Source of the DNA: CAZWHE01 sp964633825
Lineage (GTDB): Bacteria; Planctomycetota; B15-G4; CAYZWU01
Direction of reading: 5' to 3'
Assembly: GCA_964633825.1 (NCBI GenBank)
Contig: CAZWHE010000165.1
Coordinates: forward strand, 1 to 8,499
DNA length: 8,499 nt
In this document: positions 1-6,263 of the stretch, in pieces
How positions within the stretch are numbered: the first letter of the stretch is position 1
Layout of the letters: the number at the start of each line of letters is the position of its first letter
The notes under the pieces: generated by a model
What the model saw: only the letters and a program-made list of their open reading frames with translations
What the model was told of the DNA's origin: nothing
The model's database searches: none
Position numbers and translations under genes: made by a program

Positions 1-1545
1 AGCGGCGCGGGGCGAGACCTTGAGCAGCCAACCCTCCAAGGAGGGCCTTAAACCCCGCCTCGTGTTGTAACCGGCGATGACACGCCTCAGAAATGTATCG
101 TTGTAGCCCTTCCCCCGAAACTCCATGGTCCCCTCGAGCGAGCCGTCCTCTGAGAGACGCGCCTCGGAATCGATCCGGATCAAGCAGTCTTCGGGAGGAT
201 AATACCGGATGGCGTCCAGCGTCTCTCCCTCGGGGGAGCCGACAACGTAATGCTGTTCCGCCTCGGCGAGCGACCAGTCGGTCATGGTCATGGGACACCA
301 CGTCGGGTCGTACATCTTGAATGAGCCGTCGGGCATCCGGCGCGCCACGACACAATGGTTGAACTGGTCCGCCGGGATTTGTTCCACCCTCGCTCCGGCC
401 ATTGTCATGGCCGGGTATGTGGGCATTCCGGCCGCGCGGAGCATGGTGACCAGCATGCCGGCAATGTCCTTGCAGACCCCGGCGCGTTCCTCGAAGACCA
501 TCCAACCCGGGTGGAGAGTGTATCCTTCACCCTTGCCCATGTTGAGGCCCGAGTAGCGGATATTGTTGGCCACCCACCTGAGGAGGGCCGTGGCCTTCTC
601 GTCGTCGGTGCTCAAGCCCTTCACGATCTCGTCCACCTTGGCCTGGATCGCTTCGTTTGAGTCGAACTGGCCCCTGTTGACTTCCTCGAACCAGCGGGAT
701 TTTTGTTCCCAGTCATCCACGGTGGCCATAACCACCTTGGTCACATAGTCCCAGTTGCTGGGCGAGCGCGCCTCGCCGCGGACGGCCGGGATATCTTTCT
801 TGCTCCACGTGTAATGGAATTTCTTGTCGTCGAAAGTGATCCACGTATCGCATTCGCCGTTGTAAACATCGAACTGAAGGGGCCGCGATTTCACGGTATG
901 AACGGTATAGGTCTTTTCCTTGATCGGGATCCTCTCCTCGAAAAGGATCATGTCGTAATAGTGGCCCCTCATGGGCGGGATGTAGCGTTCGTCGTCCTCT
1001 CCTCCGTCGAGATAGGCGATCAAGAAACCTTTCTTGTACGTTTTTACTTCCACGGCGTCGCCCACGTGGAGCCTGGGAACGGCGATCACCTTCATGCGCA
1101 TTCCCCAGTAGATGCCGTGGGCGGGCTGGACGGCATCGGAATAAGAGGAGACATCCACATCATCCACGCTGCCGTCGGCGCGAAAGACCCGAAGGGATAC
1201 GATCTCCACGAAATTCGTCGCCGGGTCGTAGTCGAACCGGAAAGCGGCCAGATCGAGGGCGCCCTTATCGGTCAGAACCTTGGTCAGCGTGTGGGTGCGG
1301 ATATGGCTCAAACCCGACTCTTCCACGTCCACATCGGTGCGGTCGAAAACCTTCACCCTCGACGCTTTGGAATAATCCGAGCTCTCGCCCGCCGCCTTGA
1401 TCAGGGCTCTGATCTCTTTGTCAGGTGTTTCGGGCAGGCCCTGCTCGCTCTGAGCGAACAGCTCCGCAGGAAACCCCAAAAAGAAAAGCGCCGCCAGAAG
1501 CACGATTGCCGGGCAGCGCAGCTTCACAGGAAAACGCTGTATCAT
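1..1545 (-). CDS. Secreted DUF3857 / transglutaminase-like domain protein (3' end missing)
   Basis: The minus-strand frame is open for 515 codons from an ATG at 1543-1545 to the left edge, so the C-terminus is missing. A GGGAG ribosome binding site lies 8 nt before the start. Residues 1-32 form a signal peptide (basic start, hydrophobic core, cleavage near LFAQ-SEQ), so the product is exported. Residues about 55-230 resemble the beta-rich DUF3857 domain. Residues about 290-415 are a transglutaminase-like core: Cys358 in GVCKDIA, His397 in FNHCVVA and Asp413 in YDPTWC form a complete papain-like triad. A DUF3858-like region probably follows. Family members with this layout are large periplasmic or surface proteins whose substrates are mostly unknown; an active cysteine transferase or protease is possible. 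Confidence is high for the domains and low for the biological role. An AT-rich stretch at about 1575-1610 may hold its promoter. Confidence 0.9.
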   Translation of the reverse strand, partial: MIQRFPVKLRCPAIVLLAALFFLGFPAELFAQSEQGLPETPDKEIRALIKAAGESSDYSKASRVKVFDRTDVDVEESGLSHIRTHTLTKVLTDKGALDLAAFRFDYDPATNFVEIVSLRVFRADGSVDDVDVSSYSDAVQPAHGIYWGMRMKVIAVPRLHVGDAVEVKTYKKGFLIAYLDGGEDDERYIPPMRGHYYDMILFEERIPIKEKTYTVHTVKSRPLQFDVYNGECDTWITFDDKKFHYTWSKKDIPAVRGEARSPSNWDYVTKVVMATVDDWEQKSRWFEEVNRGQFDSNEAIQAKVDEIVKGLSTDDEKATALLRWVANNIRYSGLNMGKGEGYTLHPGWMVFEERAGVCKDIAGMLVTMLRAAGMPTYPAMTMAGARVEQIPADQFNHCVVARRMPDGSFKMYDPTWCPMTMTDWSLAEAEQHYVVGSPEGETLDAIRYYPPEDCLIRIDSEARLSEDGSLEGTMEFRGKGYNDTFLRRVIAGYNTRRGLRPSLEGWLLKVSPRAA

Positions 1546-1915
1546 TTTAATTTCTCCCGTTTTCTTGTTATGGGAATCTATATAAAAAGATAGTTATGCA
1601 AAAAAACTACACGCTGCTTCTGAATTCAAGAACAAAATACCGGCCTCGTGTCGGCACCCCCCCTCTGTCATGTGGTGAATTCCAGCGATCGCCCGCCTGG
1701 GCCACAAAGGGGCTCGGTACCTCTCTTGCTAGCTTACCCCCCACGCTCGCAAAGCCTCGCTATAAGGGGGGTGCGCAAGAGAGGTCCGGCCCGTGGCCCG
1801 GGCAGGAACAAAATATTGGAATTCACCACATGACAGAGGAGACGCACCGACGGACATCGGCCGGTGGGTGGAAGAAAAAGAGTATTTGAGATATAAGCTG
1901 TAGTTATAAATACTG
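1546..1915. other. Divergent intergenic region with palindromic element
   Basis: This 370-bp gap separates two divergent genes. The first part (about 1556-1625) is AT-rich and contains TATATA-like and TATAGA-like hexamers on the minus strand that could serve the secreted transglutaminase-like gene, but no good -35 box is visible. The middle is filled by the 178-bp palindrome annotated separately. From about 1870 the sequence becomes AT-rich again and leads into the small lipoprotein gene. The open frames seen here run through the palindrome and are not credible genes. Confidence 0.6.
1662..1839. repeat. 178-bp palindromic element with perfect 23-bp inverted ends
   Basis: Positions 1662-1684 are an exact reverse complement of 1817-1839. 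Inside, more paired arms follow in register: 1696-1705 with 1793-1802 (9 of 10), 1720-1729 with 1775-1784 (10 of 10) and 1736-1742 with 1766-1772 (7 of 7), leaving a loop of about 23 nt. The whole element could fold as one long hairpin. The left half recurs in inverted orientation at 2487-2525 (35 of 39 positions identical), so it belongs to a dispersed repeat family rather than being a simple terminator. It encodes no protein. A MITE-like or REP-like element is the best guess; no target-site duplication was identified. Confidence 0.8.
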
Positions 1916-2359
1916 ATGATAATCTTAATTAATATATCTCTGTTGATTTGCCTGGTCGTTGGGTGCTCTGAGGCGCAACTTCCAAGTATGAATGATTCAT
2001 TGAACCAACTGAACTCTCTTTCAATAGTTGATGGTTCCGCCGTTGGAGATAGCGCTCAGGAAGGTCGCTTCTTTCATCTCGCCACAATATTTATTCGAAT
2101 CGGCCAGCCTGAGGATTTTCTAACGATGCTAGATTCAGCTAAACCTATAACCCGCCTTATGGGTGTATTTTGTTTAGCCATGACAGATAAAAACAGGTAC
2201 CAAGATGACATAACGCCCATTTTCTCGGAAACAACGGAAGTTCAATATATGCCAGGAGGATGTTTGATTACTCATAGGGCTGTCGGCGAAATAGCCAAAA
2301 TGATATATGATGATGTTGCTGTACTGGGAGGTGATCCAAGGGATTCTTATTTCAACTAA
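1916..2359 (+). CDS. Small predicted lipoprotein, unknown function
   Basis: This 147-residue product has a hydrophobic N-terminus and a lipobox VVGC with Cys17 as the lipidation site. Ser at +2 would favour the outer membrane if the cell is Gram-negative. The rest (about residues 45-145) looks soluble and helical and could be HEAT-like, but I recognise no family. The ATG at 1916 is chosen because an in-frame stop sits at 1907-1909 and the next Met (residue 25) would remove the signal sequence. No clear Shine-Dalgarno precedes it, and the usual basic residues before the hydrophobic stretch are absent, so the start or expression is uncertain. The gene is visibly richer in A and T than all its neighbours and is bracketed by related repeats, which points to recent acquisition. 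Its TAA stop falls at the start of an attC-like sequence, as in integron cassettes. Confidence 0.6.
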   Translation: MIILINISLLICLVVGCSEAQLPSMNDSLNQLNSLSIVDGSAVGDSAQEGRFFHLATIFIRIGQPEDFLTMLDSAKPITRLMGVFCLAMTDKNRYQDDITPIFSETTEVQYMPGGCLITHRAVGEIAKMIYDDVAVLGGDPRDSYFN

Positions 2360-2464
2360 TAATGCCCGCTTGACCCGTGCCGCTTGGAACCGATGCCGCA
2401 AGCGGCACGGGTCAAGCTGGCATCGCAGCGAGCGTAGCGAGTCGGCTGTATTGCTTTGTTGGGT
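2350..2464 (+). other. attC-like: attC-like recombination site / strong hairpin
   Basis: The dominant structure is an 18-bp perfect stem (2368-2385 with 2400-2417), extended by five pairs (2362-2366 with 2419-2423) after one mismatch. No T-run follows, so it is a poor intrinsic terminator. The outer parts resemble an integron attC: TTTCAAC at 2350-2356 matches the RYYYAAC box at 6 of 7 positions, GTTGGGT at 2458-2464 matches GTTRRRY at 7 of 7, and 2358-2366 can pair imperfectly with 2444-2452 (7 of 9). The 115-bp span is within the known attC range, and the upstream gene stops inside the site. Against this, the left and right sides of the main hairpin are asymmetric, and no integrase is in view. 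It may instead be only a transcript-end hairpin. Confidence 0.4.
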
Positions 2465-2486
2465 TAGCAGAGAGATGAACTGGCAA

Positions 2487-2564
2487 GCAAGAGAGGTACC
2501 GAGCCCCCTTGTGGCCCGGGCGGATTAGCTGACGGAATCCATCCCCGGCTGAGGGGGGGCGCCT
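2487..2564. repeat. Diverged half copy of the palindromic element
   Basis: Positions 2487-2525 match the reverse complement of 1691-1729 at 35 of 39 bases, including the run GCAAGAGAGGTACCGAGCCC. Weaker similarity to the terminal arm of that element continues through 2564, with a shared G-rich run followed by GGCGCC or GGTGCC. The segment ends directly at the stop codon of the minus-strand transporter gene (2565-2567). Only one half of the palindrome is present, so it cannot form the long hairpin. Confidence 0.7.
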
Positions 2565-3419
2565 TCACGAGGCCGGCATTCGGTCGAGGCGATCGCAGCG
2601 CAGGGCCGCCAGCGCAAGCTGGGCGCAGACGATGAGAACGGCGCCGGCGACGGTCACCCATCCCGGAATCTCTTGAAAGATGAGAACGCCGTATGTGAGT
2701 GCGAAGGCGACCTGCAGGTTGGACAGGGCCGTCCCCCGGGCGGCGGGCACCATGCCGAGCCCCTTGGTGAGAAGGACCTGGCCGGCGGCGGCCGAGATCG
2801 CCATGGCGCCCAGCAGGAACCAGTCGTACAGGGAGGGTGAAACCCAGTCGTACATCCCGAAAAGGAAAGCGGGCCCGAAAAGGACCAGGGATACGGCCGG
2901 GAACGAGATGGCGATGCTCAGCGTCGCTTCGGTCCGTTTCAGCACCCTGACGATGATGTAAACAAAGCTCGCCAGAACGCAGCACGCGAGGGCGGTGAGG
3001 CGGCCCTCCCATGAGCCCGCTCCGGTCGGCCCCACGACGAGAACGACACCGGCGAAGGAAACGAGCAGGAGAAACCAGTGAACGGGCAGGTTCCTCTCTT
3101 TCAGGAAGAGAGGGGCCAGCGCGGCCACAAGCAGGGGATGGGCCTGGAAGATCAGGACCGTGTCGGCAAGAGGGAGGCGCTTCAGGGCGTAGAAAAAGGC
3201 AAAGAGGGAAAGGGTTCCCAGGAACCCGCGGAAAAAGAGGAGACCCTTCCTTTGCCCGACGAGGGGATGCCCCCTGCGCAATGCCCAGATCCCGAGAACG
3301 GGAACCATGATGATCGAGCGGACGAGGATCATCTGGGGAACGGATATCGCGTCGGGCAGGGCCTTTCCGGCCAGGCCGAAAAGGGAGAAAAAAAAGGCCG
3401 CCAATCCCAGGATGACCAA
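2565..3419 (-). CDS. EamA/DMT-family transporter
   Basis: This is a 284-residue polytopic inner-membrane protein of the drug/metabolite transporter superfamily, with two tandem EamA repeats (about residues 1-130 and 140-275) and about ten hydrophobic helices. The repeat ends carry the usual acidic signatures: LFLKE (104-108) in the first half and IFQE (247-250) in the second. Family members export or import small metabolites; the substrate cannot be read from sequence. The start is TTG at 3417-3419, with GGGAGAGG six nt upstream. An alternative CTG at 3477-3479 sits six nt after a stronger GGAGG and would add 20 mostly polar residues, giving 304 in total; no ATG or GTG is available between the preceding stop and the first helix. 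It lies 63 bp after the acyl-CoA synthetase, in the same frame, and is probably the last gene of that operon. Confidence 0.88.
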   Translation of the reverse strand: MVILGLAAFFFSLFGLAGKALPDAISVPQMILVRSIIMVPVLGIWALRRGHPLVGQRKGLLFFRGFLGTLSLFAFFYALKRLPLADTVLIFQAHPLLVAALAPLFLKERNLPVHWFLLLVSFAGVVLVVGPTGAGSWEGRLTALACCVLASFVYIIVRVLKRTEATLSIAISFPAVSLVLFGPAFLFGMYDWVSPSLYDWFLLGAMAISAAAGQVLLTKGLGMVPAARGTALSNLQVAFALTYGVLIFQEIPGWVTVAGAVLIVCAQLALAALRCDRLDRMPAS

Positions 3420-3425
3420 GCCCTG

Positions 3426-3433
3426 CCTCTCCC
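3426..3433 (-). promoter_or_regulatory. Ribosome binding site for the TTG start of the EamA transporter
   Basis: On the minus strand this reads GGGAGAGG, six nt before the TTG at 3417-3419. It supports the shorter form of the transporter. Confidence 0.5.
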
Positions 3434-3482
3434 GAGGATCCGGCGCCTTCCGCAGGGCATCTTGAGAAGGACGCGACAGCTC

Positions 3483-3490
3483 TCACCTCC
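3483..3490 (-). promoter_or_regulatory. Strong Shine-Dalgarno overlapping the acyl-CoA synthetase stop
   Basis: On the minus strand this reads GGAGGTGA and includes the synthetase TGA stop. GGAGG lies six nt before an in-frame CTG (3477-3479) that could start a 20-residue longer EamA transporter. It may instead promote reinitiation or coupling of the downstream gene. Confidence 0.4.
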
Positions 3491-5618
3491 GTCTCAGCAG
3501 GATGCGCGAATCCGCCACAACACATCCCTCGGGAAAAGCGATGAGGGGATTGATATCGAGCTCGATGATCTCGCGATGATTCGTGGTGAGCTGCGACAGC
3601 CGGAGGAGACATTCTTCGATGGCATTCAGGTCGACGGACGGTTTGCCGCGCACCCCGTAGAGCGCCTTGACGCCCTTGATCTGCCGGATCATCCTCTCGG
3701 CGCTCGCCTCCCACATCGGCGCGAGCCGAAAGGTGACGTCCTTCATGACCTCCACCATGGTCCCGCCAAGGCCGAACATGCAGAGCGGCCCGAACATGGA
3801 ATTACGGTTGGCGCCGATGATGACTTCGAGCCCTTTTTCGGCCATCTCCTCGACGAGAATGCCCTCGATCTCGGCGTCGGGCACCTGTCGTTTCACGTCC
3901 TTTATAATGGAGCTGAAGACCGCCGGCGCATCTGCAGCCTTGACGTTCAGCCTGACTCCGCCCACGTCCCACTTGTGCACCACATGGGGGCTCATGATTT
4001 TCATGGCGAAAGGGGGTTTGAGCTCGGCCGCGATCCCGCTGAGCGATTTCTTGTCCTCGGCCAGCCTGCTCTTGAGCAGAGGAAAACCGTAATACTTGAG
4101 CAGGCGATGCGCCTCGAACTGAGACAGATAGACGCTGTCCGCGTCTTCGAGCTTCTCCTTGATGAACCTGTCCGCCGCGGCCTTGTCGACGCGAAACTTC
4201 CTGAATTCCCTGCGGGGGACGTTGAGGATTTCGGCATAACGGCACATGCCCGCGAGGGTGTTCATCGCCTCTTCGGGGAAGATGTAGTTGGGAATCCCGT
4301 GCTTCTTGAGATACCTCACGCCCTCTTGAATATAGATGCCTCCCATGAACGAGCATATCACGGGCTTGTCCGTCTCCTCGATCACCCTGCGGATCGCTTT
4401 CGCCGTGTCGAGAACATCGGTCATCGACTGGGGCGTGAGAATCACGACAACGGCGTCCACATGGGCGGCCTTCAAAAGGATATCGACCGCCGCCTCGTAA
4501 CGCTCGCTCGTCGCATCCCCGATCACGTCGACGGGATTCTCCACCGCCGCAGTGGGCGGCAGGACCTTCCGGAGCGCTCTCTTCGTCTTTTCGTTGAGCT
4601 CAGCCAGGCTGAGACCGGTCCTTACGGCCGCGTCGGTGGCCAGAATGCCGGGCCCCCCCGCGTTCGTGATGATGGCCACGCTGTTGCCGCGCGGCATGGG
4701 CACGTTCGAATAGGCTTCGGCCAGGTCGAAGAGCTCTTCGATGGTGCCCACGCGCTGAACCCCGCTCTGGAGAAGGAGGGCCTCGTATACAGCGTCCGAG
4801 CCCGCCAGGGAGCCCGTATGTGAAGAGGCGGCCCGGGCGCCCTCGGGAGACCGGCCAGCCTTGATCGCCAGGAGCGGTTTCTTCTTCTCCCAGAAAATCC
4901 CGCGGCACACATTGACGAACTCCCTGCCCGCGCTGACGTCCTCGAGATACATGCAGATCACCTTCGTCTCAGGGTCGTCGCCCAGGTACCTGAGAAGATC
5001 CACCTCGTTGACATCGGCTTTGTTCCCGAAGCTGACGAACTTGGAAAATCCGAGGTTGTGCATGCCGGCGTAGTCGAGAACAGCCGTGCAGATGGCGCCC
5101 GACTGGGAGATAAAAGCCAGGTTGCCTCGCCTCGGTATCTCGAGGGCGAAGCTCGCGTTCATGGAAACATCTTTCGCCGTGTTGATGATTCCGAGACAGT
5201 TCGGTCCCACGAGAGGAATACCGTATTTTTGGACCTTCTCCTTGACGATCTCCTCGAGAGCGGCCCCCTCGGGCCCGATCTCTTTGAAACCGGCCGAGAT
5301 GGTGAGAACGGCTTTGACTCCCTTGGCCCCCGCCTCGTCGATCACGGAAGGGATGTGCTTGGGAGGAATGACGAGAACGGCCAGGTCGACATCGTCCGGG
5401 ACGGACGACAGAGTGGGGTATGTGCGAACGCTGTTGATGAACTTCGCCCTGGGATTCACGGGGAAGACAACGCCCTGGTACCCCCCCCTGAGGAGGTTGA
5501 GAAAGACGGAATTCCCCACAGTTCCCGGCCGGCTCGAAGCCCCGACAACGGCGATCGATTTCGGAGCGAGCAGCGATTCGATATGCCCGGTCAGCGCAGG
5601 GGGGGAAGAGGGTCCCAT
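3483..5618 (-). CDS. Acyl/acetate-CoA ligase (ADP-forming), fused alpha-beta chains
   Basis: This 711-residue cytosolic enzyme converts an acyl-CoA (typically acetyl-CoA) plus ADP and phosphate to the acid, CoA and ATP, which is substrate-level phosphorylation in fermentation. Domains in order: CoA-binding Rossmann fold (about 10-140, with VVGASSRPGTVG near 24-35), succinyl-CoA ligase-like domains (about 150-460) and a C-terminal ATP-grasp domain (about 490-711). The phosphohistidine is expected at His267 in SSHTGSLAG. A second conserved His is seen at His548 in VVHKWDVGGV, where the family usually has HKSD; the Trp is unusual. ELDINPL (686-692) is the typical metal/ATP-grasp end motif. The ATG at 5616-5618 has an excellent AAGGAGG site and overlaps ndk by 28 bp. 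Length and order match single-chain NDP-forming synthetases; the preferred acyl group (acetyl, propionyl, aryl or branched) is not determinable. Confidence 0.93.
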   Translation of the reverse strand: MGPSSPPALTGHIESLLAPKSIAVVGASSRPGTVGNSVFLNLLRGGYQGVVFPVNPRAKFINSVRTYPTLSSVPDDVDLAVLVIPPKHIPSVIDEAGAKGVKAVLTISAGFKEIGPEGAALEEIVKEKVQKYGIPLVGPNCLGIINTAKDVSMNASFALEIPRRGNLAFISQSGAICTAVLDYAGMHNLGFSKFVSFGNKADVNEVDLLRYLGDDPETKVICMYLEDVSAGREFVNVCRGIFWEKKKPLLAIKAGRSPEGARAASSHTGSLAGSDAVYEALLLQSGVQRVGTIEELFDLAEAYSNVPMPRGNSVAIITNAGGPGILATDAAVRTGLSLAELNEKTKRALRKVLPPTAAVENPVDVIGDATSERYEAAVDILLKAAHVDAVVVILTPQSMTDVLDTAKAIRRVIEETDKPVICSFMGGIYIQEGVRYLKKHGIPNYIFPEEAMNTLAGMCRYAEILNVPRREFRKFRVDKAAADRFIKEKLEDADSVYLSQFEAHRLLKYYGFPLLKSRLAEDKKSLSGIAAELKPPFAMKIMSPHVVHKWDVGGVRLNVKAADAPAVFSSIIKDVKRQVPDAEIEGILVEEMAEKGLEVIIGANRNSMFGPLCMFGLGGTMVEVMKDVTFRLAPMWEASAERMIRQIKGVKALYGVRGKPSVDLNAIEECLLRLSQLTTNHREIIELDINPLIAFPEGCVVADSRILLRRR

Positions 5619-6067
5619 TTTTCACCCTCCTTCTTTGATGCCGCCCTCTCATAGCTCATCACGTCGAGATCCCTGAAAAAGTACGGGATCTCCGTGGATG
5701 CGGACTCGGTGGAGTCCGAGCCGTGGGCGGCGTTCTTTTCGATATCTGTGGCGTAGAGTCGTCGGATCGTTCCTTCCGCGGCTTTTTTCAGGTCCGTGTC
5801 ACCCATGATCCCGCGGGCCCGGACGATCGCGTCCGGCCCTTCGAGAACCATGGCCACAACCGGGGCCGAGGACATAAAATCGGTGAGAGAATCAAAAAAG
5901 TGCTTATCTCTGTGAACGTGATAAAATCCCCTCGCTTCCTCCAGGGTCAAGTTAAGCATCCTCATGGCCAGGATCTTCAATCCCTCGTCCTCGAAGCGTC
6001 CCACGATCCTGCCGATCAGGCCCTTCGTGACCGCGTCGGGCTTGATCATCACGAGCGTTCTCTCCAT
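5591..6067 (-). CDS. ndk: Nucleoside diphosphate kinase
   Basis: This 158-residue enzyme transfers the gamma-phosphate of ATP to other NDPs through a phosphohistidine. It starts ERTLVMIKPDAV, the standard Ndk opening. The catalytic loop NAAHGSDSTESA places the active His at residue 115, followed by EIPYFF. GTIRRLYATDIEKN replaces the GTIRGDF-type loop of many proteobacterial enzymes, a variant also known in other Ndk groups. The last 15 or so residues (from about 144) form a polar tail beyond the usual end; they are encoded by DNA that also carries the ribosome binding site and first codons of the acyl-CoA synthetase. The start ATG at 6065-6067 has GGGAGGT six nt upstream. It is the first gene of the minus-strand operon, and co-expression with an ATP-forming CoA ligase makes sense for spreading the NTP pool. 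Confidence 0.96.
   Translation of the reverse strand: MERTLVMIKPDAVTKGLIGRIVGRFEDEGLKILAMRMLNLTLEEARGFYHVHRDKHFFDSLTDFMSSAPVVAMVLEGPDAIVRARGIMGDTDLKKAAEGTIRRLYATDIEKNAAHGSDSTESASTEIPYFFRDLDVMSYERAASKKEGEKWDPLPPLR
5623..5632 (-). promoter_or_regulatory. Ribosome binding site of acyl-CoA synthetase, inside ndk
   Basis: On the minus strand this reads AAGGAGGGTG, close to the consensus, and ends four nt before the synthetase ATG. It lies within the last codons of ndk, so translation of the two genes is probably coupled. Confidence 0.75.
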
Positions 6068-6126
6068 TTTTACCTCCCAGGACTCTTCGGAGCTCTCTTT
6101 TTCCGTCGTGTCTCAGAAAAAGGAAG

Positions 6127-6155
6127 ATTATGCTTTCCACTGAAAACGATTTCCA
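6127..6155 (-). promoter_or_regulatory. Candidate sigma-70-type promoter for the ndk operon
   Basis: On the minus strand a -10-like CATAAT (6127-6132, 5 of 6) is preceded after exactly 17 bp by TGGAAA (6150-6155, 4 of 6 to TTGACA). Transcription would start near 6120, giving a leader of about 53 nt before ndk. This is by eye only. No comparably good promoter was found for the plus-strand nucleoside genes in the 196-bp gap. Confidence 0.3.
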
Positions 6156-6250
6156 GACTCAATGATAATAATTCCCTGCGAGACGGGATTTTTCACCGGA
6201 CAGCCGCGGTCCCGTTCCTTACATTGATATTTTCGAGCTGAAAGCGACGA

Positions 6251-6255
6251 AGGAG
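6251..6255 (+). promoter_or_regulatory. Ribosome binding site of nucleoside transporter
   Basis: AGGAG lies eight nt before the ATG at 6264 and five before a TTG at 6261. The normal spacing and the commoner codon favour ATG. Confidence 0.7.
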
Positions 6256-6263
6256 ACTCATTG

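Noticed and set aside
703..1593. Plus-strand frame of about 296 codons opposite the secreted transglutaminase-like gene
   Set aside because: The minus-strand frame has a signal peptide, ribosome binding site and intact catalytic motifs; the plus frame has none of these.
2464..3714. Minus-strand frame of about 416 codons over the transporter
   Set aside because: It reads in another frame of the EamA gene and into the repeat at 2487; the composition is shadow-like and the EamA frame explains the region.
3078..4823. Long plus-strand open frame of about 580 codons opposite the transporter and CoA ligase
   Set aside because: It runs antisense across two clearly recognised genes, has no domain and a charged low-complexity look typical of GC-rich shadow frames.
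6172..6196. Short stem TCCC/GGGA followed by a T-run, as a terminator in the divergent promoter region
   Set aside because: Only four pairs, and a terminator there makes little sense between two divergent genes.
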